NCBI GenBank assembly: GCA_012270065.1
Contig: JAAXJB010000016.1
Coordinates: forward strand, 1 to 64,000
Length of the DNA: 64,000 nt
Reading direction: 5' to 3'
Origin: Rubripirellula sp.
GTDB lineage: Bacteria; Planctomycetota; Planctomycetia; Pirellulales; Pirellulaceae
Shown: in pieces, positions 55,701-63,672 of the stretch
How positions within the stretch are numbered: the first letter of the stretch is position 1
Layout of the letters: each line of letters starts with the position of its first letter
Notes under the pieces: generated by a model
What the model was told of the DNA's origin: nothing
The model's database searches: none
The model's input: the letters and a program-made list of their open reading frames with translations, nothing else
Position numbers and translations under genes: made by a program

Positions 55701-58700
55701 ACATTGGATTCAATTTCGTTCAAGCTGATTCCCGCTCCGATCGCCGCTGCCCCCGAACCCGCGAGCCCACCGGAAACAGTCCTTATCTCACTCGCGTTCA
55801 AAGCAGACACGTCGACATCATTTGCAGCTGTCACGTCCGACCCCGTGACGAGCGCTTCGACTTCTGACTGAACTTCATTGGTCCCCACACTACCCCCAAG
55901 GGCAAAGCTGCCTGCGCCAGCACCCCCGGCAGCCATCGCTTCAATGCTTGAATCACTGCTGGCTGTGACCCGAACCGAATTACCGCTGGTGGCCTGAGTG
56001 TCGGTCATTCTGGCAGCCACGTTTGCATCGATCTCATTCAGACTGACACCGGCCCCGATTGCAGCCGCCCCCGCACCAGCCAGACCACCGGTAATAGCAC
56101 TGATCCGGTTGCTGTTGGCTGCCAATATCTCAATGCCACGGTCAGCATTGACCGAGGAGTCGACGATGCTTGCCTCCATGGTGGATTCAATGTCGTTCGT
56201 GGCGACACCGCCTCCCAAAGCGAAAGTTTCGGCGCCGGCTCCGCCCACCGCGATGGTATTGATCTTCGAATCGTCAGTACCCACAACACGTACGAGACCT
56301 GCCGGCGTGGCGATGATCGAGTCAGCGACACGCGCTACGACATCAGACACCATGTCGTTCAAGCTCACTGCCGCACCCACGGCAGCACTTCCAGCGCCCG
56401 CAAAACCACCTGCAAAGGATCCGATCACATCCGCAGAATCAGATTGAACATTCACCCCGCTGATCGACGTAATGACACTATCGGTAACACTCGATTCAAC
56501 GATGGAATCCAAGCGGTTGATTGCGACCGAGACGGCCAATCCCACCGATTCCTGGCCGGCAACACCAACAGCAAATGACTTGATATCAGCTGTACCATTC
56601 GCGGTGACCGAGACCGATTGACCAGCATTCACATCCGACTGATCGATCGCTGCATTGACGCTTTGATTCAGCTGGTTGATCGCCAAAGCTCCACCAAATC
56701 CGCTGCCCTGATAAGCGACAACTGCGCCCGAAATGGACAGGATGCTGGACTCATCAGCTGCATTGACGGTCACTGATGACCCAGACACAACGGTTGATTC
56801 CGTGATTGCCGATTCAACCTGACCTTCCAGCTCGTTGATCGCGACAGTACCAGCGAAACCAAAATTCTTTCCGCTACCAAAGGATCCTGCTGCGGATACA
56901 ATCTGCGAACGGGTCACGGAGTCCAGCAACAGATGACGCTCAACGTCGACGCTCGAATTATCAATACCTGTCGCTGTCACTCCGGTCATCGAGTTCCAGC
57001 CAAAAGAAGCGCCGAATCCGACTTTGCCTTGCAATGCTGCAGCAGCGGCAATCGAGACCGTTTTTGAATCATCAATTGCCAGCAACAGGGCATCCCGACC
57101 GGCAAGAATGGTTGCATCATAAATATTCGCCTGAGTCTTCCACGACGCTTTGTTCAAGGAAACATTGTTCGCAGCAGCCAGTTGACCCTTGCTGAGTGCA
57201 GCGGAAGCAGTGGCCGCCCAGACACCTGAGGCCCTTCCGCGTTCAGCGGCAACCAGCACGTCACCCAAACCAGTGCTGAGTTGAGCATCCTGAATCCACG
57301 CCAAAGCTGATCCATCGACATCGTTGTAGGCCAGAGAGCCAGCAAGCCCAATTGACTGTTTCTTGGAGGTCAGTGCTGCTGAACCTGCAGCGGCGACCAC
57401 TGAAGTTTCGTCAGTCGCACGAACGGATGCTCTCTGAACATCAATCCCAGCGTTTTCATGAATGAATGCGTGAGCATGATTGTTGACATGGTTGACCGCC
57501 GCGTCACCCGAAAACGCGATGCCATAAGACCCCTGGTTTCCAGCCGAGGCGAAATTGGATGGCACAACGCCCGTGATATTATTTGTATTCTGCGGCGCAA
57601 CTGAACTGGCCAGTTCCTCGGACTGGATTGCTCCCGAAAGTGCGAAGCCATAGACACCTCCCACGTTATTCGCTTCGACCAGCAAGTCCCCTGTGGAAGT
57701 GATGGAACCACCGCCACCCCCGGCAGGCGAACCAATGTAGGCGTTTGTCTGTCGATCAACCTGGCTGTCAGCAACAGAGAAGCCAAACCCATAGTTTCCG
57801 GCCTGCAATACGCCACCAGCGAACCCCATTCCTAAAAGTTCGCTGTCACTTGTGACTGATATTGAGCCACCGACGATCTGCGACCCCACACCGATGCTTG
57901 CAGTTGTCTGGTTATCATGGCGGTTGAGAATGACGCTACCTGCGATGCCAAGGTTTCCAGCTTCGATGCCCGACATCGCAAACGAATACTGCCTCACACG
58001 CGAATCCGCATCAACAATCAACTCACCATCACCGCCAGTGTTGAGTAACACCTCATCACCGATGCTGGCGATGGTTTCATTTTCAATGTCAACGTAGGCA
58101 GATGACCCACCGATCCCTGTCTTCTCGGAGCCTGCTCCGTAATCGATATCGCTGTCATTCCAGGAAGTGGTTGCGGCGTTCTGTATCTCTGTCAGCAAAG
58201 CGGGCAGACCGCCGGTTTGGAATGCGTTCTGATATGCGTTCGTATCGGTGATCGCGGTAACATCAATGACCAACTCAAACAGCCCGGCGATATCAAGCGT
58301 ATAAATGTCTGAATCGGCCGTGACCTGAACGCTCTGCTGAGGTGATGCAAACGCTGGCGTCTGATTCACAAGAACGCCGTTGCCAATGGTCGCCGCAGTC
58401 AAGTTGTTGTAATCCTGATAGGTCAGCGAACCTGCATAGTCCGAGCGCCCATCAGTACTGTGTGATCGTGCCCATGAGTTACCCTCTATTTCGATCACCC
58501 GTGTTCCACCCTCTTCGACAAGAACCAGCGGTGGATTGTAGGGGTATTCACTTGTCGCATTGACACTCAGATCGCGAGACGCGTCTACATTTGCGCCATC
58601 CTCGATGCTGGCGGTCGTCTGATTGTTGAATATGCCAACGGCGACAGCCGTACTGACGACATCACCCTTGGGTTTGACTGCCGGATCCTGATCAACCACG

Positions 58701-60658
58701 CTTTCAGCAAAGGTACGGACCTTGGCGGTAAGCTTCGCATCAACATCCAAATCAAGCGTGGAATCCACGTTGGCAGAACCATGAATCGTTGCTGCAACAT
58801 GGTTATCGGAATCGATGACCGCTGTGGCGGTGGAGAAATCGAGACTGTTACCCACCAGACTGCCCACACTGTTGAGCAACAAGACGTCCATGATGGGTTT
58901 GATGTAGGTGTTCAGGAAATTCTGCACATTGATGTTCAATGACGAAACTGGCGCTGGCATGGCAGCGCCTCCCAGACCGGTCATAGCCACTGATTGCTCA
59001 TCCGTTTCCAGTTCAGCCAGAATGACGATGCCTTTCTGCCCTGAGCCAGCTTCCGATCGTAGTGATCCGTGAATATCCGTCGTTACGTTTGAAGTGGGAA
59101 GGGAAAACGAAGCTGCGATTCCAACACCACCCTCAACCTGAATCCCGGAGCTTGCTTCGGCCGAAACGGACTGCGTACCTTTGGCGTGAATCGTGAGATC
59201 GGATTGTGCCCTTACCCACGCATCTTCGGCTATCGAAATTTTTGAGTTCAAATCTGACTTTGCGACTGCAACAGCAATGGCCGTTCCTTCGGCCGGATTT
59301 GCCGCCCCCAGGTTCTTTGCAGTTTTGGCCTCGGCGGTAGCCTCGATCGTGGCATCGGTGGTCACGCTGACCTCATTGCCAGCCAGGATCGAAGCTCTTT
59401 CACCAATCGTGACTTCACTTGTCGATTCAACCTCAGTGACAGCAATCGCCTGAGTGACATTATCGACTTTGTTCTTTTCCTTGGACTTGGTTTTTGCCGA
59501 GATGATTACATCGACATCAGCCTCCAGATTGGCGTCATCACCGATCTGAACGATCGCCGTGGTCACCTCTTTTACCCGCCAAGCTGCAAATACGCCCGTC
59601 GAAACCAGAAAATCAGTCAGCTGCCCGCTGAGGTAATCCGATGTCTCCTGAAGCGCAGCTGGAATTCCGGCACCACTGGTCACAGCGTCCGCAATGTCCG
59701 AGAGGGTTGGAATTTCGGTCTCTGTATCAGCCCGGGCATTCAAATGAATCGATGATCCAAGCAGATCAGCTGCGCCGATTTCGATCGTGGCGGTCGCTTC
59801 CTGATTGAACAGATTGATCGCGTCAGTCCAAACAACGGTACCGGTAGCAATATCATTCAGGAGGTCATAAAACTCGAATGAAGTCGGCAAATCTTCGCTG
59901 ACATCCAGGGTTATGTCGCCGCTTGCAAATGCCGAACCAGACTCCACGTGCGCAAGTAACTTCGCATCATCATCAACTTCAATCGTGCTGGAGGTTAATT
60001 CGATCGACGTTGAATCTGCCAGGGAAGGATCGAGATAGTGGTCACCACCGGGCAGTATGGTCCGCGTTGACAGGATTGCATTTGTACCGATTCTTATCAG
60101 CGCATCACGCCCTGTCCCGGTGACAGTGATGCCCCCGGGGGCCGCAACAATGGCGTTTGGGGCGACGGTAGCGATCTCGGCCTGAATGTTCAGTTCACCA
60201 CCCGTCGTCAGCAAATCGAGATCGCTTACCACTCTTACGCTATCGACGTCAGCGTCACCAGCATCAACAACCGTGACATCCTGCCACCCGGAATGCCCTT
60301 CCAAATCCAACCTCAGCCTGTCATTGCCAGGTCCCAGATCGATCGTGACGTTGATTGGGATCGGGGGTGTCGTGCCAGCAGGCGACATGACAAAAGTTTG
60401 CGTCCCGGCAAGTCCATCATCCAGATCGGTGGTGTACGTCGCACCTCCATCCTGGCTCCATTGGAGCTCATTAGCGGAATTGACTGAGACGATCACGTCG
60501 TCTGAACCAAAGTTGCCTGTCAGTGAAAAATCTGTACCACTCAGACCCGCCGTGACTGCGAGAAGTTGTCGCCGTTCAAGGGTTTGATAACGGAGGTTTG
60601 ATCGGCGGCGAGATTTCCTTTTCGCATTTTTCTTTTTTTTTCGTTTCTGAGGGAACAT
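49703..60658 (-). CDS. Giant repetitive surface protein, LEPR-XLL-like N-terminus
   Basis: A ~3651-residue protein from one uninterrupted frame. The ATG at 60658 gives a very basic N-terminus (FPQKRKKKKNAKRKSRRR) followed by LRYQTLERRQLLAV, which fits the LExRxLL motif of planctomycete LEPR-XLL surface proteins; an ATG at 60703 is also possible. The body has thousands of residues of Ala/Val/Ser/Asp/Gly-rich short strands, resembling beta-solenoid filamentous adhesins such as LktA-type proteins. A central tract (residues ~1050-1920) is built of regular 53-residue repeats. Cysteines are few. The C-terminal ~170 residues are charged and different (KLKIHTKLGDAAEISRKMH, GVSAKEKFREFGQG), with no LPXTG, PEP-CTERM or barrel anchor. 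A role in adhesion or an S-layer-like coat is inference. Confidence 0.9.
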   Translation of the reverse strand: MFPQKRKKKKNAKRKSRRRSNLRYQTLERRQLLAVTAGLSGTDFSLTGNFGSDDVIVSVNSANELQWSQDGGATYTTDLDDGLAGTQTFVMSPAGTTPPIPINVTIDLGPGNDRLRLDLEGHSGWQDVTVVDAGDADVDSVRVVSDLDLLTTGGELNIQAEIATVAPNAIVAAPGGITVTGTGRDALIRIGTNAILSTRTILPGGDHYLDPSLADSTSIELTSSTIEVDDDAKLLAHVESGSAFASGDITLDVSEDLPTSFEFYDLLNDIATGTVVWTDAINLFNQEATATIEIGAADLLGSSIHLNARADTETEIPTLSDIADAVTSGAGIPAALQETSDYLSGQLTDFLVSTGVFAAWRVKEVTTAIVQIGDDANLEADVDVIISAKTKSKEKNKVDNVTQAIAVTEVESTSEVTIGERASILAGNEVSVTTDATIEATAEAKTAKNLGAANPAEGTAIAVAVAKSDLNSKISIAEDAWVRAQSDLTIHAKGTQSVSAEASSGIQVEGGVGIAASFSLPTSNVTTDIHGSLRSEAGSGQKGIVILAELETDEQSVAMTGLGGAAMPAPVSSLNINVQNFLNTYIKPIMDVLLLNSVGSLVGNSLDFSTATAVIDSDNHVAATIHGSANVDSTLDLDVDAKLTAKVRTFAESVVDQDPAVKPKGDVVSTAVAVGIFNNQTTASIEDGANVDASRDLSVNATSEYPYNPPLVLVEEGGTRVIEIEGNSWARSHSTDGRSDYAGSLTYQDYNNLTAATIGNGVLVNQTPAFASPQQSVQVTADSDIYTLDIAGLFELVIDVTAITDTNAYQNAFQTGGLPALLTEIQNAATTSWNDSDIDYGAGSEKTGIGGSSAYVDIENETIASIGDEVLLNTGGDGELIVDADSRVRQYSFAMSGIEAGNLGIAGSVILNRHDNQTTASIGVGSQIVGGSISVTSDSELLGMGFAGGVLQAGNYGFGFSVADSQVDRQTNAYIGSPAGGGGGSITSTGDLLVEANNVGGVYGFALSGAIQSEELASSVAPQNTNNITGVVPSNFASAGNQGSYGIAFSGDAAVNHVNNHAHAFIHENAGIDVQRASVRATDETSVVAAAGSAALTSKKQSIGLAGSLAYNDVDGSALAWIQDAQLSTGLGDVLVAAERGRASGVWAATASAALSKGQLAAANNVSLNKASWKTQANIYDATILAGRDALLLAIDDSKTVSIAAAAALQGKVGFGASFGWNSMTGVTATGIDNSSVDVERHLLLDSVTRSQIVSAAGSFGSGKNFGFAGTVAINELEGQVESAITESTVVSGSSVTVNAADESSILSISGAVVAYQGSGFGGALAINQLNQSVNAAIDQSDVNAGQSVSVTANGTADIKSFAVGVAGQESVGLAVSVAINRLDSIVESSVTDSVITSISGVNVQSDSADVIGSFAGGFAGAGSAAVGAAVSLNDMVSDVVARVADSIIATPAGLVRVVGTDDSKINTIAVGGAGAETFALGGGVATNDIESTMEASIVDSSVNADRGIEILAANSNRISAITGGLAGAGAAAIGAGVSLNEIDANVAARMTDTQATSGNSVRVTASSDSSIEAMAAGGAGAGSFALGGSVGTNEVQSEVEALVTGSDVTAANDVDVSALNASEIRTVSGGLAGSGAAAIGAGISLNEIESNVHACVIDSQISSGGDVAVAATNSASIEALAIGGAGAATFALGGSVSVNRIGGMICSCIMDDSNVIAAGGISVTTFDASQIHALAPGLAGAGAVAIGFSVVDNDTNRILKAVISDSDVDAGNDVVVDVNSRSSHRAIAVGGALAADVAVAGSSSSNRITQYTDAAVEGETSVVAGRDVVIHSVTTEVIETDVLQGAGSAGFSIAGAIASNHVDTVGRARVGKGVDVNAVGNVSIEAVDQTAVDSNAGEVGVGVYVAGAGASISTVQVHKDVQAFIDAQANVQATAAHPGTIQAYSGEHDANGNFLREEIRGIEVQATSNETIKNRTLGVNAGLYAGVAAAVTATVVQPHVEAWIGKEATVDADSGGAPGANGEKVPTNVNVSAVNHSTIEDSATGVGLGIAGVSGAVDVGRVRHFVWGHVDNDADVKALNDIDVHGLSKKMIDSNTVSGGAGAVGLSGSVSVWNIGAPFNAEYMLNGTKMKALESGGTAVDEFASAAADLVNVRLDKRFGPGTPSKKDLYSDLHAKDRLSGVIATIKQNAILTAGDDIDVRAREWMQIDISTGGAGVGIYAGVGAAVAVTNVHSDTDAGVFGHLNAGNDTRVQATLEETTVSRSLSGEIGIGAAGAAVGVVNESSEQSARVAYGGWIESTDRLLVEADEYLDVDVTTGQGTLGLVAIAAAVSEIHEEGLTEAYLSDATIGDVFDGGAHDVCDPSLSQVRLAVVRSDVDHDLTTKASAIEAGGVSVSVTRSEVDDQHRSDSWVGDGSTVMLRESLLVGNRTFLNGDAGLTAATAGAVAVAVPVSRVEMQPDVSTYVEDALVCVGDDVFIQTNNDSLANAQGNAAGISAAGLEAIRVDALAHPDVDTWIKGRETRIQTGNDVSVESSVTQNALVNASRGAVSGFALGSMNAKADNSGSTSTRIGESAKLLVGNNLDIRSDASGESAVDVISPTVSGAIIQDNNVSAVASFDTEARLGATGVVVVGGNTTIESLSDRSAATDVASIGVSGLAGATSNAQSIADGRNDAVLSGRLNSTSDLTVVASENNRTVTNADSFSLSGVTLSGLDSKTSAKPVVRAVVSAPVDATGDIAIMANADMETSASGRTIGVSAVTAGQANITAESTPTVVAELTGAAEVNTDGDISLLAEHSLGPVVAGEPVVTGFAAEVGLIGGYTGMNLTADSVPTVAAHVGDGAEIIEADDLEVKAQSETQMSVEDQAFSLMGAIGIGGTNSAIHSGGNISSNLGGIIYKVDDVDVSARNESVVNAGSTATSLAVVAAVPSGRAETSVDPHVQSTLTTDVYASGNVNMRTESVSDADSEVRYDSGALLAAVGNTEAHSSVSPVIETVVSSEVTVHADGSINLESLHNVDQSGSFLPNGASSSSEAAAYAGGAAASNSIATATSNPSISTRADERAELVTEQGDIALRSQSFSDATAVADATQVGAGGVGSVESRALSSGSVESVLNGVESAIARNGDIEVFALTRNDSAVSGVGTQGGILAGLGNAVETNARSAPNVSARAGATNVIDAGHDVRLIAMGAGDVDADAAETSRSLLFNLGAVNARGSYEPVVESLVLPDTTLTAGNDVNLLGYGNVLDESGAYDTARAVNVDSVSRGAALVTGRSAASESNVDSLVTAFIGDNANVNAGNDAVVNARSYTQVDTDSFTRLIGLIGFQCLASATNFIEVSTLSGSTDPTSLSGFTLTAGDDIEVVSDTDLRSRADSDAVIIGLGGPQANSVNDISNVDTVALLGNGTSTNAGDTLLVHAEKFIGTSVTANIVGLGSPYTYDSITADTAAIVTGTATSIGGTSITVSVVDPIVSRVKSTVTDRDSSAEDWAQAVKEGRIGAQAEVAADVVLLSGIDDGVAVNADEVRVINTLAKLDLSADAELNTRHQHEIELLESEELKLKIHTKLGDAAEISRKMHSDPESGIGYRAVLKEDKRGGVSAKEKFREFGQGRKKGKATASSVGFETDKDRRKKNEDNVDLIFQLIGRDIDGYKS
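54900..57500 (-). repeat. 53-residue tandem repeat tract with 106-residue super-period
   Basis: The conserved Asn codon (or its equivalent) of each unit lies at 57491, 57323, 57152, 56993, 56834, 56675, 56516, 56357, 56195, 56036, 55877, 55718, 55559, 55397, 55238, 55076 and 54914. Most spacings are exactly 159 bp, a few 162, and the first two 168 and 171. Between 56195 and 55559 the units alternate: type A (GGAGAGSFALGGSVGTNE) and type B (GGLAGSGAAAIGAGISLNE), so A-to-A and B-to-B distances are 318 bp. Confidence 0.85.
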
Positions 60659-61477
60659 GGACCTATCTCGTTTTGCAATGGCTATAAAAAAAGATGAAGC
60701 CATGCATTAAGGCAATCGAAATACCAAACGAGGGGTTGCCGACCGAACGTCGCGCGCAACGCCTGTTTTTTCCTGTAATCAGACGGTTTTCGAAGCGTGT
60801 TGCCTCAGGGGGTGTTGCACAACAGGATGGGGGTCGATTCGCAAAAGGCGAACTTGATTCCAATTTTGCGATTTGAAATCGCGTGCCAATTCACGTGCCC
60901 ATTCACTCGAACAGAGACAAAACACCGAACGAATGTTGCTCTGACTGGTTTGATGAACGAAGAAGGGACTGATCTGATTAGAAGAGACGGGAATCAAATC
61001 TTGACGACCATGATTCGGCTCGGCCACGGGAGCTGACAGAAATGGAAAGTGCAGGTCCATCCCTCTGATGTGCAACCGTGAAAGGCATTTCTGCGACCGC
61101 GATACGGGTTCATGTGTACAGCAAGGGCACGAAAACCAAATCGACATGACTTCCAAATCGACATCCTTGCGATCATTGGACGCCGATCACGAAAGTAATG
61201 GGTTCATACAGAACGCCTTTGGCTCATCAACCCGAAGTGCCGCCCACCCCCCCGAATAGGTTATCTCCACAGCATTAATTCTCGTGCGTTTATGCAATAT
61301 GCCTGAAACGCGGTTGCGGAGAGGCATGCAAACCCATGCAAGTTTGGGTACATCTGTCTATACTATTGCGTTCCTACCCAAATAGCAGCTATCCCCATGC
61401 TGGCTTGTCACAACAAATGATGGCCAACCAAGGCTTTGGCAGCACTCACGATTCCAACAGGACTATTGGAGAATTCC
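60659..61477. other. Large divergent intergenic region
   Basis: 819 bp between the giant gene (minus) and the DUF1549 gene (plus), the longest gene-free stretch here. Frames inside are not protein-like. Short CATGCAA direct repeats occur at 61325-61341, and a possible -10 box TATACT lies at 61359-61364 without a good -35. Regulation of the giant gene probably acts here. Confidence 0.4.
61359..61364 (+). promoter_or_regulatory. Possible -10 element
   Basis: TATACT preceded by TGTC lies about 115 bp before the GTG of the DUF1549 gene. No matching -35 hexamer is visible at the usual distance, so this is a weak call. Confidence 0.2.
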
Positions 61478-63613
61478 GTGATTCGAAATGCATCTGCAGT
61501 TGCGATTCTCTGTTTGCTGACCGCGTCGGCCGCAATCGCTGATCCGAACACCGTTGAGAAAACGTTACTGTCGGAGAACAAGGCCAAAGGGATCACCACC
61601 GCACCGGCAGATACGGTCGATGATCTGGGATTTGCTCGTCGGATCTGTCTTGATCTGGTGGGCAGAATTCCAACGGGCAAGGAAATCAAAACGTTTCTTG
61701 CGTGGCCAGAGAGCGAGCGTCGTGAGCGATTGATCCAACAGTACATGGCAGACAAGGGATTTGCAGATCGATTCAGTGCATTTTTTGCTGACATGTTGCG
61801 AATTCGCAGTAATCAGGAGGGCGGGAACGCACTTCTGGCCTACGTGCATCAGGCGATTTCCACCGACATGCCGTATGACGAAATGTGCCGCAAGCTGATC
61901 GCGACCAACGGCAAAGCAGGTCGCACGCCGGAAGTCGGGTTCATTCTGGGTGACGACGCTGACCCGATGGCGTTGGCAAGCGCGACAGCGCAGGTTTTCA
62001 TGGGAATACGGATCAGTTGCGCGCAATGCCACGACCATCCCTTTGACAAATGGACGCGCGAGGATTTTTATAGCGTCGCGGCATTTTTCGGAAAAACCCG
62101 GCGGCGCGAAAACAATCTGACGCGAACGGTGTACACCACCGAAGACAAGACATCGACTGTCATGTGGCCACCTGAAGACGAGTCGGATGCGTCAGAAAGG
62201 TCTCCGATGAAGGCGAGCTTTCCATTCCCCTACCTGGACGAAAGTCAGGAACTGCCCTTCATCACACGCCTGGAAGCCCTTCGTGAAAAGCAGAAGGCCG
62301 AGAGCCAGAAGACAGGTGGTCCCTCGGTGGATGATCTGCTGGCATCCGCAGGAGCAAAAACGAAGAGTCGCCTCAAAGGTGGCAGTCTTGACTTGCTCAA
62401 GGTCTCGACCGAAGCCAAGAGTGATATCCGCGGAATCGACATCAACGCCGACCTGTACAGACGCAGTCAATTACGTCGTGAACTTGCAGCAAAGATCACC
62501 AGTCCCAGAAATCGTTACTTCTCGCGTCTGATCGTGAATCGTCTCTGGAAAGATCTCGTAGGCAAAGGCTTTGTCGAGCCAGTGGATGACTTCCGTGACA
62601 ACAATCCTGCCAGCCATCCGGAAACGATGGACTATCTTGCGGAAGAATTCGTCGCGAATGGTTTCAGTATCCGCTGGCTGGTCAAGGAGATTGTCAGCAC
62701 ACCTGCTTACCAACGGGCTCACGCGCCCCGCGACGCGGATGCTGCCGAGCGGGAAACGCTGGAAGACGCATTTCTGGTAACCAAAATTCGCCGCATGAAA
62801 GCAGAGGCCATGTATGACAGTATCGTGACTGCCGGCCACCTGTTTGAAGTCAAGCATTTGGCGGGTCAGAACCCACGGGTTGTCCAACAGCGGATTCGAG
62901 TGCCTGCTGAAATGAGTGAAGACGAGCCTGGTACCGGTGATCTGGTTGCGGTGGAGAACGCGGAGGCTGAAACGAACGAAGATGCTGCCATGATGTCCCA
63001 GCAGAACATGATGGCCTCAACAGCAGACTACGGACTGGAAAAGGCGATTGAAATCGACTTCGACGCCGTTCTGGCTGCCGACGATACCTCACCAATGATC
63101 GATTCGATGCAAAAGATGTCACGCGAACAAATCGAAGCGATGAGGATGACCGAAACTCCGGCAGCCAAACCGGGAGTGAAGTATGTCACCAAGATGGTCG
63201 AACGCACGATTGATGACAATCCGAAGTTCAGCTCCTCCTATCGCATGGCAACACCAGCACCGGCAGGTCATTTCCTGCGACTTTTTGGGCAGCCTGCCCG
63301 TGTCGATCTGGGTGATGAACGGATTGAAAACGCCTCCATGCGTCAGGCACTTCTGATGCTCAACGGGCAATTGACCCACCAAGCTGCACGGGTTGGACCA
63401 CTGGAACCCGTTTATGAGATGCTGACCGGCTCGAGTCAGAATCTCGAAAAAGCCATTCAATACACTTACGTCGAAATCCTGACTCGCGAACCGACTCCCG
63501 CCGACATTGCAGAGGCAACGGAGATCATCGAGTCTGGCCGAGATAAATTGACTGGGTTTGCCGATTTCCGGTGGATCCTGCTCAACTCAAATGAATTTCG
63601 TTTCCTACCTTGA
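61478..63613 (+). CDS. DUF1549/DUF1553 domain protein (planctomycete PSCyt2-PSD1)
   Basis: An exported protein of 711 residues of a family highly expanded in Planctomycetes. The GTG at 61478 has GGAG at a 6-nt spacing and gives a signal peptide (AVAILCLLTASAAIA). The DUF1549 domain includes DDLGFARRICLDLVGRIPTGKEI and ISCAQCHDHPFDKWTREDFYSVAAFFG with a CxxCH site at Cys181-His185. After a Lys/Gln-rich linker, the DUF1553 domain begins around RRELAAKITSPRNRYFSRLIVNRLWKDLVGKGFV and ends FADFRWILLNSNEFRFL. Such genes nearly always precede a DUF1501 gene, as here. Function unproven; a role in polysaccharide use or redox is suggested for the family. Confidence 0.94.
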   Translation: MIRNASAVAILCLLTASAAIADPNTVEKTLLSENKAKGITTAPADTVDDLGFARRICLDLVGRIPTGKEIKTFLAWPESERRERLIQQYMADKGFADRFSAFFADMLRIRSNQEGGNALLAYVHQAISTDMPYDEMCRKLIATNGKAGRTPEVGFILGDDADPMALASATAQVFMGIRISCAQCHDHPFDKWTREDFYSVAAFFGKTRRRENNLTRTVYTTEDKTSTVMWPPEDESDASERSPMKASFPFPYLDESQELPFITRLEALREKQKAESQKTGGPSVDDLLASAGAKTKSRLKGGSLDLLKVSTEAKSDIRGIDINADLYRRSQLRRELAAKITSPRNRYFSRLIVNRLWKDLVGKGFVEPVDDFRDNNPASHPETMDYLAEEFVANGFSIRWLVKEIVSTPAYQRAHAPRDADAAERETLEDAFLVTKIRRMKAEAMYDSIVTAGHLFEVKHLAGQNPRVVQQRIRVPAEMSEDEPGTGDLVAVENAEAETNEDAAMMSQQNMMASTADYGLEKAIEIDFDAVLAADDTSPMIDSMQKMSREQIEAMRMTETPAAKPGVKYVTKMVERTIDDNPKFSSSYRMATPAPAGHFLRLFGQPARVDLGDERIENASMRQALLMLNGQLTHQAARVGPLEPVYEMLTGSSQNLEKAIQYTYVEILTREPTPADIAEATEIIESGRDKLTGFADFRWILLNSNEFRFLP

Positions 63614-63672
63614 ACTAATCCCGTCACCCCACCCCGTGTTTTCGGGGCAACTCTCAAACGGAGCATTTTGCG

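Noticed and set aside
55482-56447. Two plus-strand frames of 129 and 149 codons over the repeat tract
   Set aside because: They show the same period as the sense repeats in the opposite strand and are explained by that.
54900-57500. CRISPR-like regular spacing
   Set aside because: The 159-bp period is protein coding, unit sequences are diverged, and there are no short identical repeats with unique spacers.
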